A stretch of DNA of 64,000 nt from Alistipes sp. (GCA_023667265.1 JAMPAJ010000001.1:676797-740796), one strand, 5' to 3'. Counted from the first letter of the stretch, positions 1-8,895 are shown. Notes: generated by a model not told the origin, from the letters alone. Numbers and translations are program-made.

Positions 1-3
1 TGT

Positions 4-9
4 TATAAT
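4..9 (+). promoter_or_regulatory. Possible -10 box upstream of hpf
   Basis: TATAAT lies 66 bases upstream of the hpf start. Any -35 box would be outside the window. A short palindrome (ATGAAATTTTCAT) follows it. The call rests on the hexamer and its position only. Confidence 0.4.
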
Positions 10-74
10 ATAAACATGAAATTTTCATTTCATATTATCTTCCATAAGGAAGTCTAAAGGAGGACGATTCGTCT

Positions 75-602
75 ATGAAAACAACCATTACAGCTAAGAA
101 AATGCAGGTTCCACAGAATTTTGCCGAATATGCGGAGAATAAGCTTGAAGCTAAACTCGGTAAGTTTTTCGGCGATGAAGCTGATGCGAAGATCGTAATG
201 TCCGAGGTGAAGAACCAGATCGTTCTGGAGCTTACCGTTAAATATAACAGCATTATTTACCGCTCCGAGCGTAAGGCAGCGGATAAAAACGATGCCCTCG
301 ACGAGGCTGTCGACAAAATTATCCGCCAGATCCGCAAGAATAAGACCAGAGTTGAGAAAAAGCTGAAGGATACCGCCTTCAAGGAGTCCTTCGCCGAGCC
401 TGTCGAGGACGTTTCCGGCTATGAGGTCATCAAGGAAAAGAGGTTCAAGCTCCGTCCAATGGATGTTGAGGAAGCTATCCTCCAGATGAATCTTCTGAGC
501 CACGAGTTCTTCATGTTCCTTAACGCAAAGTCCGGCGACGTTAATGTTGTCTATAAGCGTGCCGACGGAAATTATGCCGTGCTCCAGCCTGATATGGACT
601 GA
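75..602 (+). CDS. hpf: Ribosome hibernation promoting factor, long form
   Basis: The 175-aa product has an N-terminal S30AE/RaiA fold (about residues 1-100, starting MKTTITAKKMQVP) and a C-terminal domain (about 118-173) with the motif KRFKLRPMDVEEAILQMNLL. That two-domain layout is the long HPF typical of Gram-positives. In known long HPFs the N-domain occupies the mRNA/tRNA channel of the 30S subunit and the C-domain dimerises 70S ribosomes into 100S particles during slow growth. A strong AAAGGAGGA site precedes the ATG. A hairpin terminator follows, so the gene appears monocistronic, although its promoter is partly outside the window. Confidence 0.95.
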   Translation: MKTTITAKKMQVPQNFAEYAENKLEAKLGKFFGDEADAKIVMSEVKNQIVLELTVKYNSIIYRSERKAADKNDALDEAVDKIIRQIRKNKTRVEKKLKDTAFKESFAEPVEDVSGYEVIKEKRFKLRPMDVEEAILQMNLLSHEFFMFLNAKSGDVNVVYKRADGNYAVLQPDMD

Positions 603-645
603 ATGGCATCCTTTATGACGGATGCTATCTGAATCAAGAGCAAGA

Positions 646-680
646 ATATGCGGAGATATTTCGTCTCCGCATATTTTAAT
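646..680 (+). terminator. Rho-independent terminator of hpf
   Basis: An 11-bp stem (ATATGCGGAGA / TCTCCGCATAT) with a short loop is followed by a T-rich run. A second smaller hairpin (GCATCC/GGATGC) lies just before it at about 605-624. Confidence 0.8.
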
Positions 681-708
681 TTAATATCCAATTCAAGGAG
701 AAATAATA

Positions 709-1377
709 ATGGACAAAAATAAAAAAACGATCATTGAAAAGAGAATTTTTAAAACAGGCGAAAATCTGAAAAAGAATAACATGGAGTTTTACTATGCTCC
801 TGCCGCCGCTGATGTAAAGGCTATTCTCTCCGGTCTGCTGAAACCGGGCGATGTCATCTCCCACGGCGGCTCGGTGTCAATGGCTGAGTGCGGTATTCGT
901 GAGCTCATCCAGTCGCCGGAGTATCAGTACCTCGACCGTTCTGCCGTTCCTGCGGAGGAGGTGGAAGAGCTGTACAGAAGATCCTTCTTCGCCGACGTGT
1001 ATATCTCCAGCTCCAACGCCATAACCGAGGACGGCGTGCTCTACAATGTGGACGGAAACAGCAACCGCATCGCCGCCATTGCCTATGGCCCGAAGTCGGT
1101 GATAATAATTGCCGGATATAATAAGATCGTCCGGGATCTTGAAGAGGCTGAGATACGCGTGAAGAACACGGCTGCTCCACCGAACTGCGTCCGTCTCGAC
1201 TGCAAAACGCCCTGTGCCGAGACCGGAGAATGTATCTCCCTGAGAAACAGCGGCAGGCAGATCTCCGACGGCTGCCGCGGCGACGGTCGTATCTGCTGCA
1301 ACTACCTGATCTCCGCCCAGCAGCGGCATAAGGGTCGTATCAAGGTCATTATCGTAGGCGAGGAGCTGGGATTCTGA
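709..1377 (+). CDS. LUD (LutC/YkgG-like) domain protein
   Basis: The 222-aa product matches the LUD/DUF162 family in length and pattern: GDVISHGGSVSMAECGI near residue 50, DVYISSSNAITEDGVLYNVDG near 105-125, and YGPKSVIIIAGYNKIV. LUD proteins are related to LutB/LutC of lactate oxidation and are common as orphan genes in anaerobes, where the substrate is usually unknown. A C-terminal stretch carries several Cys residues (CKTPCAETGECIS, GRICC) that might bind metal or Fe-S; this is inference. The ATG follows AAGGAG. The stop lies four bases before the dockerin-LRR gene, so the two are probably co-transcribed. Confidence 0.85.
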   Translation: MDKNKKTIIEKRIFKTGENLKKNNMEFYYAPAAADVKAILSGLLKPGDVISHGGSVSMAECGIRELIQSPEYQYLDRSAVPAEEVEELYRRSFFADVYISSSNAITEDGVLYNVDGNSNRIAAIAYGPKSVIIIAGYNKIVRDLEEAEIRVKNTAAPPNCVRLDCKTPCAETGECISLRNSGRQISDGCRGDGRICCNYLISAQQRHKGRIKVIIVGEELGF

Positions 1378-1381
1378 TAAT

Positions 1382-2935
1382 ATGAAAAAGGTTTTTGCAT
1401 TATTAGCCGTTATTGCCGTAATATGCGGTTCAGCGCCTGCCTATGCGATTCCGGCAAACGCTGTCGAGGCGGCAACTATGAATGAATACTACCAGCAGGA
1501 GGAAGAGCAGTTTCCCGACCCCGACGCGGGATATTCGGAGGTAACGGAGGATGATCTGGTCTTTCGTTTGTACGACGATTACGCAGTCCTTGCGGAGTGC
1601 AAGGACACCGATGTGACAGAGGTCGCAATTCCAGGCGAGATACAGGGGCTGCCCGTTGTCGGCATTACAGGTGAACCCTTTTATTACTGCGGAGGACTTA
1701 CTACTATCATCCTGCCTGATTCCCTGCAATATTTCGACTGGTTCGACATGACCTCCACTACATCCGGAAACAGCGAAGATGCTTTGCCCTTGATCTCAAA
1801 GGTCATTGTATCGGAAACAAATCCATATTTTACCCTGTCGGAGGGTATTCTTTACAGCAAGGATATGAGCACAGTGATCGGATGTCCGCCGGCTATGGAT
1901 ATGAGCGAGCTGAAGATCCCGGCTCAGGCAGAGAGCATCGGCGACTACGCATTTTACGCCTGCTATAAGCTTGAAAAGGCAGTCATCCCCTCGACCGTAA
2001 AGCACATAAACAACGGCGCATTCCTCGCCTGTATCAACCTTAAAACAGTTGAAATTCCCGAAAGCATAACCTCTCTGTCCGGCTATATGTTCTTTTTATG
2101 CCACTCTCTTTCCGAGGTCGTTTTCCATGGCGATATCGAGAAGATCGGATTCGACGCTTTCAATGAATGTACGGCGCTGACGAACTTTACTATTCCCGAT
2201 ACCGTGACATATATCGGAGCAGACGCCTTTGAGGATTCCGGCTGCCTCGAAAACAGAAACGGCGTTCACTACGTCGGAGATTGGGTCGTGGGAAGCGACA
2301 CAGATATCAAAGAAGCCGTAATTCCAGAGGGCACGGTGGGAATCGCCGAAATGTCGTTCTTCATGAGAGATCAGCTTGAATTGCTGGACATTCCGGAGTC
2401 CGTAAAGTATATCGGAGATCTGCTGTTCCCGACCCTGAGCGGAAGCCGGACATTGGCTGAGATACACTACAGAAGTCACACCCTCGGCGAAAAAGCGCTT
2501 ACCTCAGTAAGATCTGCCGCTGATTTTTACATTTATGACCCCGAATGCGAAATATACGACAGCGAAAAGACCATTCCTGCTACCTACAGGGTAACGATTA
2601 CGGACGATGCGCAGACGAAAAGCGTCGTTATACACGGATATGAAAATTCCACAGCACAGGCATATGCCGAAAAATATGGCAGGGAATTTGAAGCTATCGG
2701 GGATAATACGCTTATCGGCGACGTAAACAAGGACGGCGTGTTCGATGTGGCTGATTTAGTCCTCGTCCAGAAATGGCTTCTCGGAGACGGCGGTACAGAG
2801 CTTGCCGACTGGAAGGCTGCCGATTTTTGCGCGGACGATAAGCTTGACGCCTTCGATCTGTGTCTGATGAGGCAGGAGCTTGTGGTATCTGAGGAGGATA
2901 CACGGGACGACGTACTTGGAGTTGATGTGAAATGA
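1382..2935 (+). CDS. Secreted BspA-type leucine-rich-repeat protein with C-terminal dockerin
   Basis: A signal peptide (residues 1-22, ending AYAIPA) leads into BspA/LRR_5 repeats at about 60-430. Repeat units such as IPAQAESIGDYAFYACYKLEKAVIP and VEIPESITSLSGYMFF are visible. A type I-like dockerin follows at about 446-500, with two calcium-loop repeats, GDVNKDGVFDVADLV and the degenerate ADDKLDAFDLCLM. The dockerin implies attachment to a cell-surface cohesin scaffold. No catalytic domain is seen, so a binding or adhesion role is inferred. The start sits four bases after the LUD gene and the end overlaps the next gene by 4 bp (ATGA), so it lies inside an operon, which is unusual for a cellulosome component. 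Confidence 0.88.
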   Translation: MKKVFALLAVIAVICGSAPAYAIPANAVEAATMNEYYQQEEEQFPDPDAGYSEVTEDDLVFRLYDDYAVLAECKDTDVTEVAIPGEIQGLPVVGITGEPFYYCGGLTTIILPDSLQYFDWFDMTSTTSGNSEDALPLISKVIVSETNPYFTLSEGILYSKDMSTVIGCPPAMDMSELKIPAQAESIGDYAFYACYKLEKAVIPSTVKHINNGAFLACINLKTVEIPESITSLSGYMFFLCHSLSEVVFHGDIEKIGFDAFNECTALTNFTIPDTVTYIGADAFEDSGCLENRNGVHYVGDWVVGSDTDIKEAVIPEGTVGIAEMSFFMRDQLELLDIPESVKYIGDLLFPTLSGSRTLAEIHYRSHTLGEKALTSVRSAADFYIYDPECEIYDSEKTIPATYRVTITDDAQTKSVVIHGYENSTAQAYAEKYGREFEAIGDNTLIGDVNKDGVFDVADLVLVQKWLLGDGGTELADWKAADFCADDKLDAFDLCLMRQELVVSEEDTRDDVLGVDVK

Positions 2936-3735
2936 ACGTTTTCAGCGCTTACCAGGTTTTCAGCTTTTTCGTGATATATTCGTTTTTCGGTTGGTGTCTC
3001 GAGGTGGTCTATCAGGCTGTTGAACACGGAAAGTTCATAAACCGCGGCTTTCTCAATGGGCCATACTGCCCTATCTACGGCTTCGGAGCGGTGATAGTCG
3101 TCTCGGCTCTGCTGCCCATAAGCGATAATATCCTGGTGCTGTACGTCGGCTCAGTCGTCCTCACCTCCGCTCTGGAACTGGTGACAGGCTTTGTGCTCGA
3201 AAAAATTTTTAATCAGCACTGGTGGGACTACTCCGACGAAAAATTCAACATCGGCGGGTATATATGTTTAAAATTCTCGCTTCTCTGGGGTGTCGCCTGC
3301 CTTATCGTTGTCAGGATTATACATCCCATTATCTACAGGTTTGTAGACTGGATCCCCCATACTCTGGGCGTAATTCTGCTTTCCGTTATTTACATCGGAT
3401 TCGTCAGCGACTTCATGATAACGGTTTCGGCGATACTTAAAATCAGGAAGAAAATACGTATTCTGGAGAACATTTCAGCTGAAATGCGTAAAATCTCCGA
3501 CAAAACCGGGGAAAAGCTTTTCAGCGGAGTCGAAACTATCCGCAGTAAGAGCGAGGAATGGAACGAGAAAAATGCCCAGCTGAAAAAACGGCTGGAGGAA
3601 CTTGCCGCAAAGTACAAGAAGCTTTCTGAGGAAAAGGGCTTCAACGGCAGACGTCTGGAGCATTCGTTCAGAAAGCTAAGGCTATTTGGTGATAAAAATC
3701 CCGAAAAAACGAATAAAAGCGATGATGAAAGCTGA
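2932..3735 (+). CDS. CmpB-like putative ABC-type permease family protein with C-terminal coiled coil
   Basis: The 267-aa product has about five hydrophobic segments in its first 165 residues. It carries the ABC_trans_CmpB signature (YSFFGWCLEVVYQAV, then NRGFLNGPYCPIYGFGAV). A charged helical tail from about 165 to 245 (KIRKKIRILENISAEMRKI...) is probably a cytoplasmic coiled coil. Members of this family are widespread in Firmicutes and of unknown function; the ABC-permease name is historical. It is translationally coupled to the dockerin-LRR gene by a 4-bp overlap. Confidence 0.8.
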   Translation: MNVFSAYQVFSFFVIYSFFGWCLEVVYQAVEHGKFINRGFLNGPYCPIYGFGAVIVVSALLPISDNILVLYVGSVVLTSALELVTGFVLEKIFNQHWWDYSDEKFNIGGYICLKFSLLWGVACLIVVRIIHPIIYRFVDWIPHTLGVILLSVIYIGFVSDFMITVSAILKIRKKIRILENISAEMRKISDKTGEKLFSGVETIRSKSEEWNEKNAQLKKRLEELAAKYKKLSEEKGFNGRRLEHSFRKLRLFGDKNPEKTNKSDDES

Positions 3736-3797
3736 TTTAGATATACAATATGTTAGCAGAGTATAACATATGGATATTATTCTTTTGTTAAAATCAC

Positions 3798-3826
3798 TTG
3801 ATTAAAAATAAGAAATGTTGTATAAT
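3798..3826 (+). promoter_or_regulatory. Sigma-A promoter of the IscU-like/GGGtGRT operon
   Basis: TTGATT, a 17-base spacer and TATAAT. The leader to the ATG at 3882 is about 50 bases and ends in GAAAGGAG. Confidence 0.75.
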
Positions 3827-3881
3827 ATTATTGTATGTGGGGCGGCTTGTCTGCTCTAATATTTGAAAGGAGTATCAAATC

Positions 3882-4574
3882 ATGATTTATTCTCACGAAG
3901 TTGAAACAATGTGCCCTATCGCTCAGGGCGTTGCTCACGGTGCAGCTCCGATCCCGGAAGAGGCAAAGTGGGTCAAGGCTAAGGAGATCAAGGACATTTC
4001 CGGCTTTACACACGGCATCGGCTGGTGCGCTCCTCAGCAGGGTACCTGTAAGCTCACCCTCAATGTTAAGGAGGGCATTATCCAGGAGGCTCTCGTTGAG
4101 ACTATCGGCTGCTCCGGTATGACTCATTCCGCTGCTATGGCTTCTGAAATTCTTCCCGGCAGAACAATTCTCGAGGCTCTCAATACAGACCTTGTCTGCG
4201 ACGCTATCAATACAGCTATGAGAGAGCTTTTCCTCCAGATCGTTTACGGTCGTTCACAGTCTGCTTTCTCCGAGGGCGGTCTCGTTATCGGCGCAGGTCT
4301 CGAGGACCTCGGTAAGGGTCTCCGTTCACAGGTTGGTACTATGTACGGTACTCTCGCAAAGGGTCCCCGCTATCTGGAAATGACAGACGGCTACGTTACA
4401 GGTCTCGCTCTCGACGAGGACAACCAGATCATTGGCTATAAGTTCGTTAACTTCGGCAAGATGATGGACTTCATCAAGGCTGGCGACGACGCTAACACAG
4501 CTTTTGAGAAGGCTCAGGGACAGTACGGCAGAGTTGCTGACGCCGTTAAGATCGTTGATCCCAGAAAAGAATAA
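3882..4574 (+). CDS. IscU/NifU-like iron-sulfur scaffold-type protein paired with GGGtGRT protein
   Basis: The 230-aa product shows an IscU-like core, TIGCSGMTHSAAMASEIL (Cys77), resembling the FGCG...SSMATELIKG segment of IscU. Other Cys residues are at 11, 49, 56 and 106. The C-terminal part (GRYxLEMTDGYVTG... about 150-225) is not in classical IscU. The family is often annotated as an Fe-S cluster assembly scaffold, but I know of no demonstrated cluster transfer. Codon use is strongly biased to GGT, CGT, GCT and CTC compared with the neighbours, suggesting high expression. The GGGtGRT gene begins 14 bases downstream, behind AAGGAGG. Confidence 0.8.
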   Translation: MIYSHEVETMCPIAQGVAHGAAPIPEEAKWVKAKEIKDISGFTHGIGWCAPQQGTCKLTLNVKEGIIQEALVETIGCSGMTHSAAMASEILPGRTILEALNTDLVCDAINTAMRELFLQIVYGRSQSAFSEGGLVIGAGLEDLGKGLRSQVGTMYGTLAKGPRYLEMTDGYVTGLALDEDNQIIGYKFVNFGKMMDFIKAGDDANTAFEKAQGQYGRVADAVKIVDPRKE

Positions 4575-4588
4575 GGAGGACACTTAAA

Positions 4589-5587
4589 ATGGCTTTATTT
4601 GAATCATATGAGAGACGTGAAAAGCAGATCCTTGACGTTATCAAGGCTTACGGCATCAACTCTATCGAAGAGTGCGCTGATGTCTGCAAGGAAAAGGGTC
4701 TGGACATCTACAAGCTCGTTGAGGGTATTCAGCCTATCTGCTTCGAGAACGCTAAGTGGGCTTACACAGTAGGCTGCGCTATCGCTATCAAGAAGGGCTG
4801 CACAAGAGCTGCTGACGCTGCTGCCGCTATCGGAGAGGGTCTCCAGGCATTCTGCATCCCCGGTTCTGTTGCCGATCAGAGAAAGGTTGGTCTCGGTCAC
4901 GGTAACCTCGGAAAGATGCTCCTCGAGGAGGAAACAGAGTGCTTCGCATTCCTGGCTGGTCACGAGTCCTTCGCTGCTGCTGAGGGCGCTATCGGTATCG
5001 CTGAAAAGGCTAACAAGGTTCGTCAGAAGCCCCTCCGCGTTATCCTGAACGGTCTCGGAAAGGACGCTGCTCAGATCATCGCTCGTATCAACGGCTTCAC
5101 ATATGTTGAGACAGAGATGGATTACCATACAGGCGAGGTCAAGGAAGTATTCCGCAAGGCTTACTCCGAGGGTCTCCGCGCAAAGGTAAACTGCTACGGC
5201 GCAAACGACGTAACAGAGGGCGTTGCTATCATGTGGAAGGAAAACGTTGACGTTTCTATCACAGGTAACTCCACAAACCCCACTCGTTTCCAGCACCCCG
5301 TTGCAGGAACATATAAGAAGGAGCGCACAGACGCTGGCAAGGCTTACTTCTCAGTAGCTTCCGGCGGCGGTACAGGACGTACTCTCCACCCCGACAACAT
5401 GGCTGCAGGTCCTGCTTCCTACGGTATGACTGATACTATGGGACGTATGCACTCAGACGCTCAGTTCGCTGGTTCCTCTTCAGTTCCCGCTCACGTTGAG
5501 ATGATGGGTCTCATCGGTATGGGTAACAACCCGATGGTTGGCGCAACTGTTGCTTGTGCTGTTGCTGTTGAAGAGGCTATGAAGTAA
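4589..5587 (+). CDS. GGGtGRT family protein
   Basis: The 332-aa product contains the family's defining motif SGGGTGRTLHPDN near residue 260. It also has an N-terminal helical domain with conserved Cys (SIEECADVCKEKG, IQPICFENAKWAYTVGCAIA). The family is known only as a conserved anaerobe protein with no assigned reaction. It is recurrently encoded next to the IscU-like protein found here. Codon bias is again that of a highly expressed gene. A strong terminator follows, so the pair forms a closed two-gene operon. A role in Fe-S or redox metabolism is inference from the partner. Confidence 0.85.
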   Translation: MALFESYERREKQILDVIKAYGINSIEECADVCKEKGLDIYKLVEGIQPICFENAKWAYTVGCAIAIKKGCTRAADAAAAIGEGLQAFCIPGSVADQRKVGLGHGNLGKMLLEEETECFAFLAGHESFAAAEGAIGIAEKANKVRQKPLRVILNGLGKDAAQIIARINGFTYVETEMDYHTGEVKEVFRKAYSEGLRAKVNCYGANDVTEGVAIMWKENVDVSITGNSTNPTRFQHPVAGTYKKERTDAGKAYFSVASGGGTGRTLHPDNMAAGPASYGMTDTMGRMHSDAQFAGSSSVPAHVEMMGLIGMGNNPMVGATVACAVAVEEAMK

Positions 5588-5603
5588 TATCTATATAACA
5601 GAT

Positions 5604-5637
5604 AATCCCCTGGATCACGTGTTCGGGGGATTTTTTT
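5604..5637 (+). terminator. Terminator of the GGGtGRT operon
   Basis: AATCCCC / GGGGGATT stem followed by seven T. Confidence 0.85.
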
Positions 5638-5666
5638 GCGTCCGAAATTCCGGCACAACAGGGCAC

Positions 5667-5696
5667 AAAAAAGCTGCTGCAAAAACGCAGCAGCCT
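5667..5696 (-). terminator. Terminator of the small lipoprotein gene
   Basis: On the minus strand, GCTGCTGC / GCAGCAGC with a GTTTTT loop is followed by six T. Confidence 0.8.
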
Positions 5697-5708
5697 CTCA
5701 CCATGCTC

Positions 5709-5885
5709 TTAGCCCAAAAGGTCTTCAAGTGCCTCGGCAGTTTCATAAATTGCGTAGTGAACTTCGCAATATCCTTTCTTGTAAACCTCTTCGTCGCAGC
5801 CGTCCTCTTTACAAGTTCCGCAGCCAACGAGAGCAGTCATCATTACGGCACCCAGTGCCAGTACAGCAAAAATCTTTTTTTTCAT
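5709..5885 (-). CDS. Small cysteine-rich lipoprotein
   Basis: The 58-aa product from the ATG at 5885 has a lipoprotein signal, MKKKIFAVLALGAVMMTALVGC, where Cys22 would be lipidated. The short mature part has a CxxxxC...C pattern (CGTCKEDGCDEEVYKKGYCEVH) reminiscent of a tiny zinc-binding knuckle, followed by an acidic helix. The start was chosen because GGAGG lies 8 bases upstream and a consensus promoter precedes it. An in-frame upstream extension to 5924 has no ribosome site. Function unknown. Confidence 0.75.
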   Translation of the reverse strand: MKKKIFAVLALGAVMMTALVGCGTCKEDGCDEEVYKKGYCEVHYAIYETAEALEDLLG

Positions 5886-5938
5886 TTCAATAAACCTCCG
5901 AAAAAAATTGAGAGCAAGTCTCATTTCATTACCTTATT

Positions 5939-5967
5939 ATCATATCATATAAAATGTCGAATGTCAA
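5939..5967 (-). promoter_or_regulatory. Promoter of the small lipoprotein gene
   Basis: On the minus strand: TTGACA, 17-base spacer, TATGAT. Confidence 0.75.
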
Positions 5968-6044
5968 GAGATTTTTTAAAAACAAATCAGAAAATCTGCC
6001 CAAAATCAACAGCGAAAACTTGTGCACAATTACCTAGAAATGGC

Positions 6045-6081
6045 AAAAAAGACTGCCGCAATATTAATGCAGCAGTCTTTT
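6045..6081 (-). terminator. Terminator of the GH9 cellulase gene
   Basis: AAAAGACTGC / GCAGTCTTTT stem just after the GH9 stop codon, with T-runs on both strands. Confidence 0.75.
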
Positions 6082-6085
6082 GTTT

Positions 6086-8851
6086 TCATTTATAATTGTC
6101 CAGATCATTGAATCTTATGGGGAAATCAGTCTTTCCGATAAGCTTTGCATCGTACATCTGGATAGCCAGAGAGTCCATAGCTGTAATGCCGCCGCCGTTA
6201 TCAACAACATCGGCATTTTTCAAGCCCTTAGCCGAGATCTTGTACTTATCGGAGTTTCCGATATACTGGAGTATCAGCGTAGCATCGGCGATATCCACGA
6301 CTCCGTCGCAGTTCGCATCGCCCCAGAGAATATCGTCAGCCGGAGCTGTAACGTCAGCCTTAGTTCCGTCCGGCTCAACGCCCCAGACAAGCTTTCCGTC
6401 AGCATAAAGGGTGATCTTCTCCGTGATAGCAGCGGCATCGTTGTCGTCCTCGAAGCTTACGAGATCGCCGTAGCTGTAGTCGTTTGTAGAATCCCAGACA
6501 GTGTCATAGGTCTCCTCGTTCATCTTGTTCAGCAGACCGAACTGGTACACACGGCTGCCGTAGAAATCGCAGTTCTGCCACGAAATTTCCACGTAATATG
6601 TGCCGTTGTCGTCGTATTTTACAGGGTCGGAGATAAACGCCTGGTTCTTGCCGTCAGTGAAGCTCTTCTCCTGATCGTAGTCAACGCGGGTGTAGATGTA
6701 GCTTATATCCTCGCCCTTTTCAAGCTGCTCTCCGATATTGAAATAATATCTTGCTTTAAGGTCGCTCTCAAATTTCGGAGGATTTACAGTTCTGTTGTGA
6801 ACCACAATTTTTATCTGGATGCCCTGGTCGTTTTCCTGGGATTTACCGCCGGAGATGTAAAGTCCGGTGGGAAGCGGATCTCCGTTCTCGTCGACCTGGT
6901 CATAGCCGATAGCATTTTCGGACATATCAAAATCAGGAATAACATAGTTTTTATCGGCAAGCTCCTTGCCCTCCGCGCCGTAATAGTGGTAAAGACCTGC
7001 AAGATCGCCGCATATGGCAGCGTTATAGTCGTCCGTTACCTCGTTGTAGATGTAATCCTTGGTGATATCCGAGTGGAAATCGTCCAAGTCAGGACCGCCT
7101 ACAAGCGCGCCCCAGAGAGTGTGTACCTGAGTTACAGGATCCTCCATGCTCTGTGTCGCGGAGCAGTGTGAAGAACGGTGGTGCGGCTGAGACGCAAAAT
7201 TGCTCTCATATCCCACGATATAGGCATATCCCATGGGGTTGTCTCCCAGGATATATTCCATCTGATCTCTCGCCCATTCGGCAAAGATCATGTCGCCGGT
7301 CTCCTTGGTGTAGACCATAGCCTGCAATCCGGCAGCCGTATTGTAACGTGCGCTTCCGTAGCCTGCAACAACAGCATAGCCCTCGGGAGACTTTGCGATA
7401 AAGTTTCCGTCGTTTTCCGGCAGATCAGGGATAGTTGCAGGGTCGATGATCTGATCCCAGATAAGGTCGTCCATGCCGAAATACTTGTGAGTTGTGGTGG
7501 GAACGTAGTAATTTGCGGTTTTCGCAGTTTCCTCGTCAACGCCCGACCAGAATTCCAGATTCCAGCGGAAAATGTACCAGTCACGGGCTGTATTCGTAAC
7601 AGGAGCAAGCTTTGCGAAAACTCCGCCCCAGACTGTGTCCCAGCAGTGTACCCAGATGTTCTGCCAGCAGTTTCCGGTGTCTGTCATGATACGCTTCATA
7701 TAGCCCACATACGGATGTGCGCCCTTGTCGTTTGTGATCGTCTCGTCGACAGCCACGATATCGTCGATGTAGTCATAATTTTCTGTGCAGTAGTACAGCC
7801 ATACAGCCGCCCACGCCAGCTCGTCATAGTCATAGCTCGAGGTGTAGAAGCCGCCGTCATAGCCAAGGCTCGTAGCCGTGGGAGTTGTGCCTATCTCCCA
7901 TTCCTCGGTATGGGTCTCAACGGCAAAATCGTAGAGAGCAACGGCGTATTTCAGGCATTTCTCCGCATAGTCCGGGTCGCTGTCCTTGAAGTTGAGGTAG
8001 TTGACCGCCAGAGATGCCGAAGCTCCGGCGCACTGATCCGAGGCAGGCATTTCGCGTGTGGCGAAGTAAGCAGGACGCTTGACCCCGCATGAAGAGGAAG
8101 CGACGTAAGTGCCGTCGACCTGGAGCTCCGGGGGACACCAGTAGTTATGGTCGTTGTTGCCCTCGCCCACCTGATAGCAGTAAGCGACAACATTTCCGTC
8201 GTCATCCATGAAAGTGGCTTTCATGAAATAGTCGTTTATCCAGCGCAGCTCGTCCTCAACGTGCTTGTCGAGACCGAGTGCTTTATAATCCTCCGGGAAC
8301 TCATAATATCCCCAGCCGAGAGTCGAAGCGGAATAGCTGCCCGGCAGACCAAATTTAACGTGGTCTCCGGCATCATGCCAGCCGCCGGTAAGGTCGAGAA
8401 CTCCGTCGCCGTCGGGGTCGAGGTATTTGCGGTTTTCCTCGATAAATTCCGGGGTCATGTTCACGCCCTCGTAGAGACCCTCCTCGGCGCTTGCGCCGCC
8501 GTCTCCCTCGCCCTCATAAGAGCCGAGACCGTTATCCTTGCCGTCGTCCTCGCCGCCGTCGCCCTTATTCACCGTGGGCATGGGGTTCATGGTTTTCAGC
8601 GGAATTTCGGCGTCCTTGACATGGCAGTTTCCCCGCCAGGAGTAATATCCGTCGTCGGCGACCTCATCGCCGCACTTATTGGCGTCGTAGAAGCAAAGAC
8701 CAAGCTGCAGAGCTTCCGCGAAATTCTGACAATTGTTGGGCTGCTCCGGAGTGATAACAGCGGCATTTGCTGTCACCGCAGTTCCGGAAAGCAGCATAGC
8801 GGCGGCTGAGATAAGAGCTGCCGACCTTTTCAAAAGGCTGCTTTTCTTCAT
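6086..8851 (-). CDS. Secreted GH9 cellulase with CBM3-like module and dockerin
   Basis: A signal peptide (residues 1-30, ending TANAA) is followed by a GH9 catalytic domain. Motifs are GGWHDAGDHVKFG (Asp160 and Asp163, the water-activating pair), QPHHRSSHCS, and NEVTDDYNAAICG (Glu604, the proton donor). After it, about 655-825 looks like a family 3c carbohydrate-binding module (LPTGLYISGG..., VEISWQNCDFYG), as in processive GH9 endoglucanases. A divergent dockerin occupies about 843-915 (GDANCDGVVDIADATLI). An acidic Gly-rich insert (residues 95-125) precedes the catalytic core. The ATG follows AAGGAAA. YerC lies 44 bases upstream on the same strand, so read-through transcription is possible. 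The expected role is attack on crystalline or amorphous cellulose within the cellulosome. Confidence 0.93.
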   Translation of the reverse strand: MKKSSLLKRSAALISAAAMLLSGTAVTANAAVITPEQPNNCQNFAEALQLGLCFYDANKCGDEVADDGYYSWRGNCHVKDAEIPLKTMNPMPTVNKGDGGEDDGKDNGLGSYEGEGDGGASAEEGLYEGVNMTPEFIEENRKYLDPDGDGVLDLTGGWHDAGDHVKFGLPGSYSASTLGWGYYEFPEDYKALGLDKHVEDELRWINDYFMKATFMDDDGNVVAYCYQVGEGNNDHNYWCPPELQVDGTYVASSSCGVKRPAYFATREMPASDQCAGASASLAVNYLNFKDSDPDYAEKCLKYAVALYDFAVETHTEEWEIGTTPTATSLGYDGGFYTSSYDYDELAWAAVWLYYCTENYDYIDDIVAVDETITNDKGAHPYVGYMKRIMTDTGNCWQNIWVHCWDTVWGGVFAKLAPVTNTARDWYIFRWNLEFWSGVDEETAKTANYYVPTTTHKYFGMDDLIWDQIIDPATIPDLPENDGNFIAKSPEGYAVVAGYGSARYNTAAGLQAMVYTKETGDMIFAEWARDQMEYILGDNPMGYAYIVGYESNFASQPHHRSSHCSATQSMEDPVTQVHTLWGALVGGPDLDDFHSDITKDYIYNEVTDDYNAAICGDLAGLYHYYGAEGKELADKNYVIPDFDMSENAIGYDQVDENGDPLPTGLYISGGKSQENDQGIQIKIVVHNRTVNPPKFESDLKARYYFNIGEQLEKGEDISYIYTRVDYDQEKSFTDGKNQAFISDPVKYDDNGTYYVEISWQNCDFYGSRVYQFGLLNKMNEETYDTVWDSTNDYSYGDLVSFEDDNDAAAITEKITLYADGKLVWGVEPDGTKADVTAPADDILWGDANCDGVVDIADATLILQYIGNSDKYKISAKGLKNADVVDNGGGITAMDSLAIQMYDAKLIGKTDFPIRFNDLDNYK

Positions 8852-8895
8852 ATGGATTTCCTTTCGTTAATAATATTATCAAACGGCATTGTTCA

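Noticed and set aside
3827-3881. Riboswitch in the IscU-like/GGGtGRT leader
   Set aside because: The leader is only about 50 bases and shows no recognised aptamer or terminator/antiterminator pair.
6080-7171. Long plus-strand open frame opposite the GH9 cellulase
   Set aside because: It is antisense to a recognisable GH9 enzyme, has no ribosome site and shows no protein-like motifs. Similar antisense frames at 7178-8092, 15086-15844 and 32316-33359 are also shadows.
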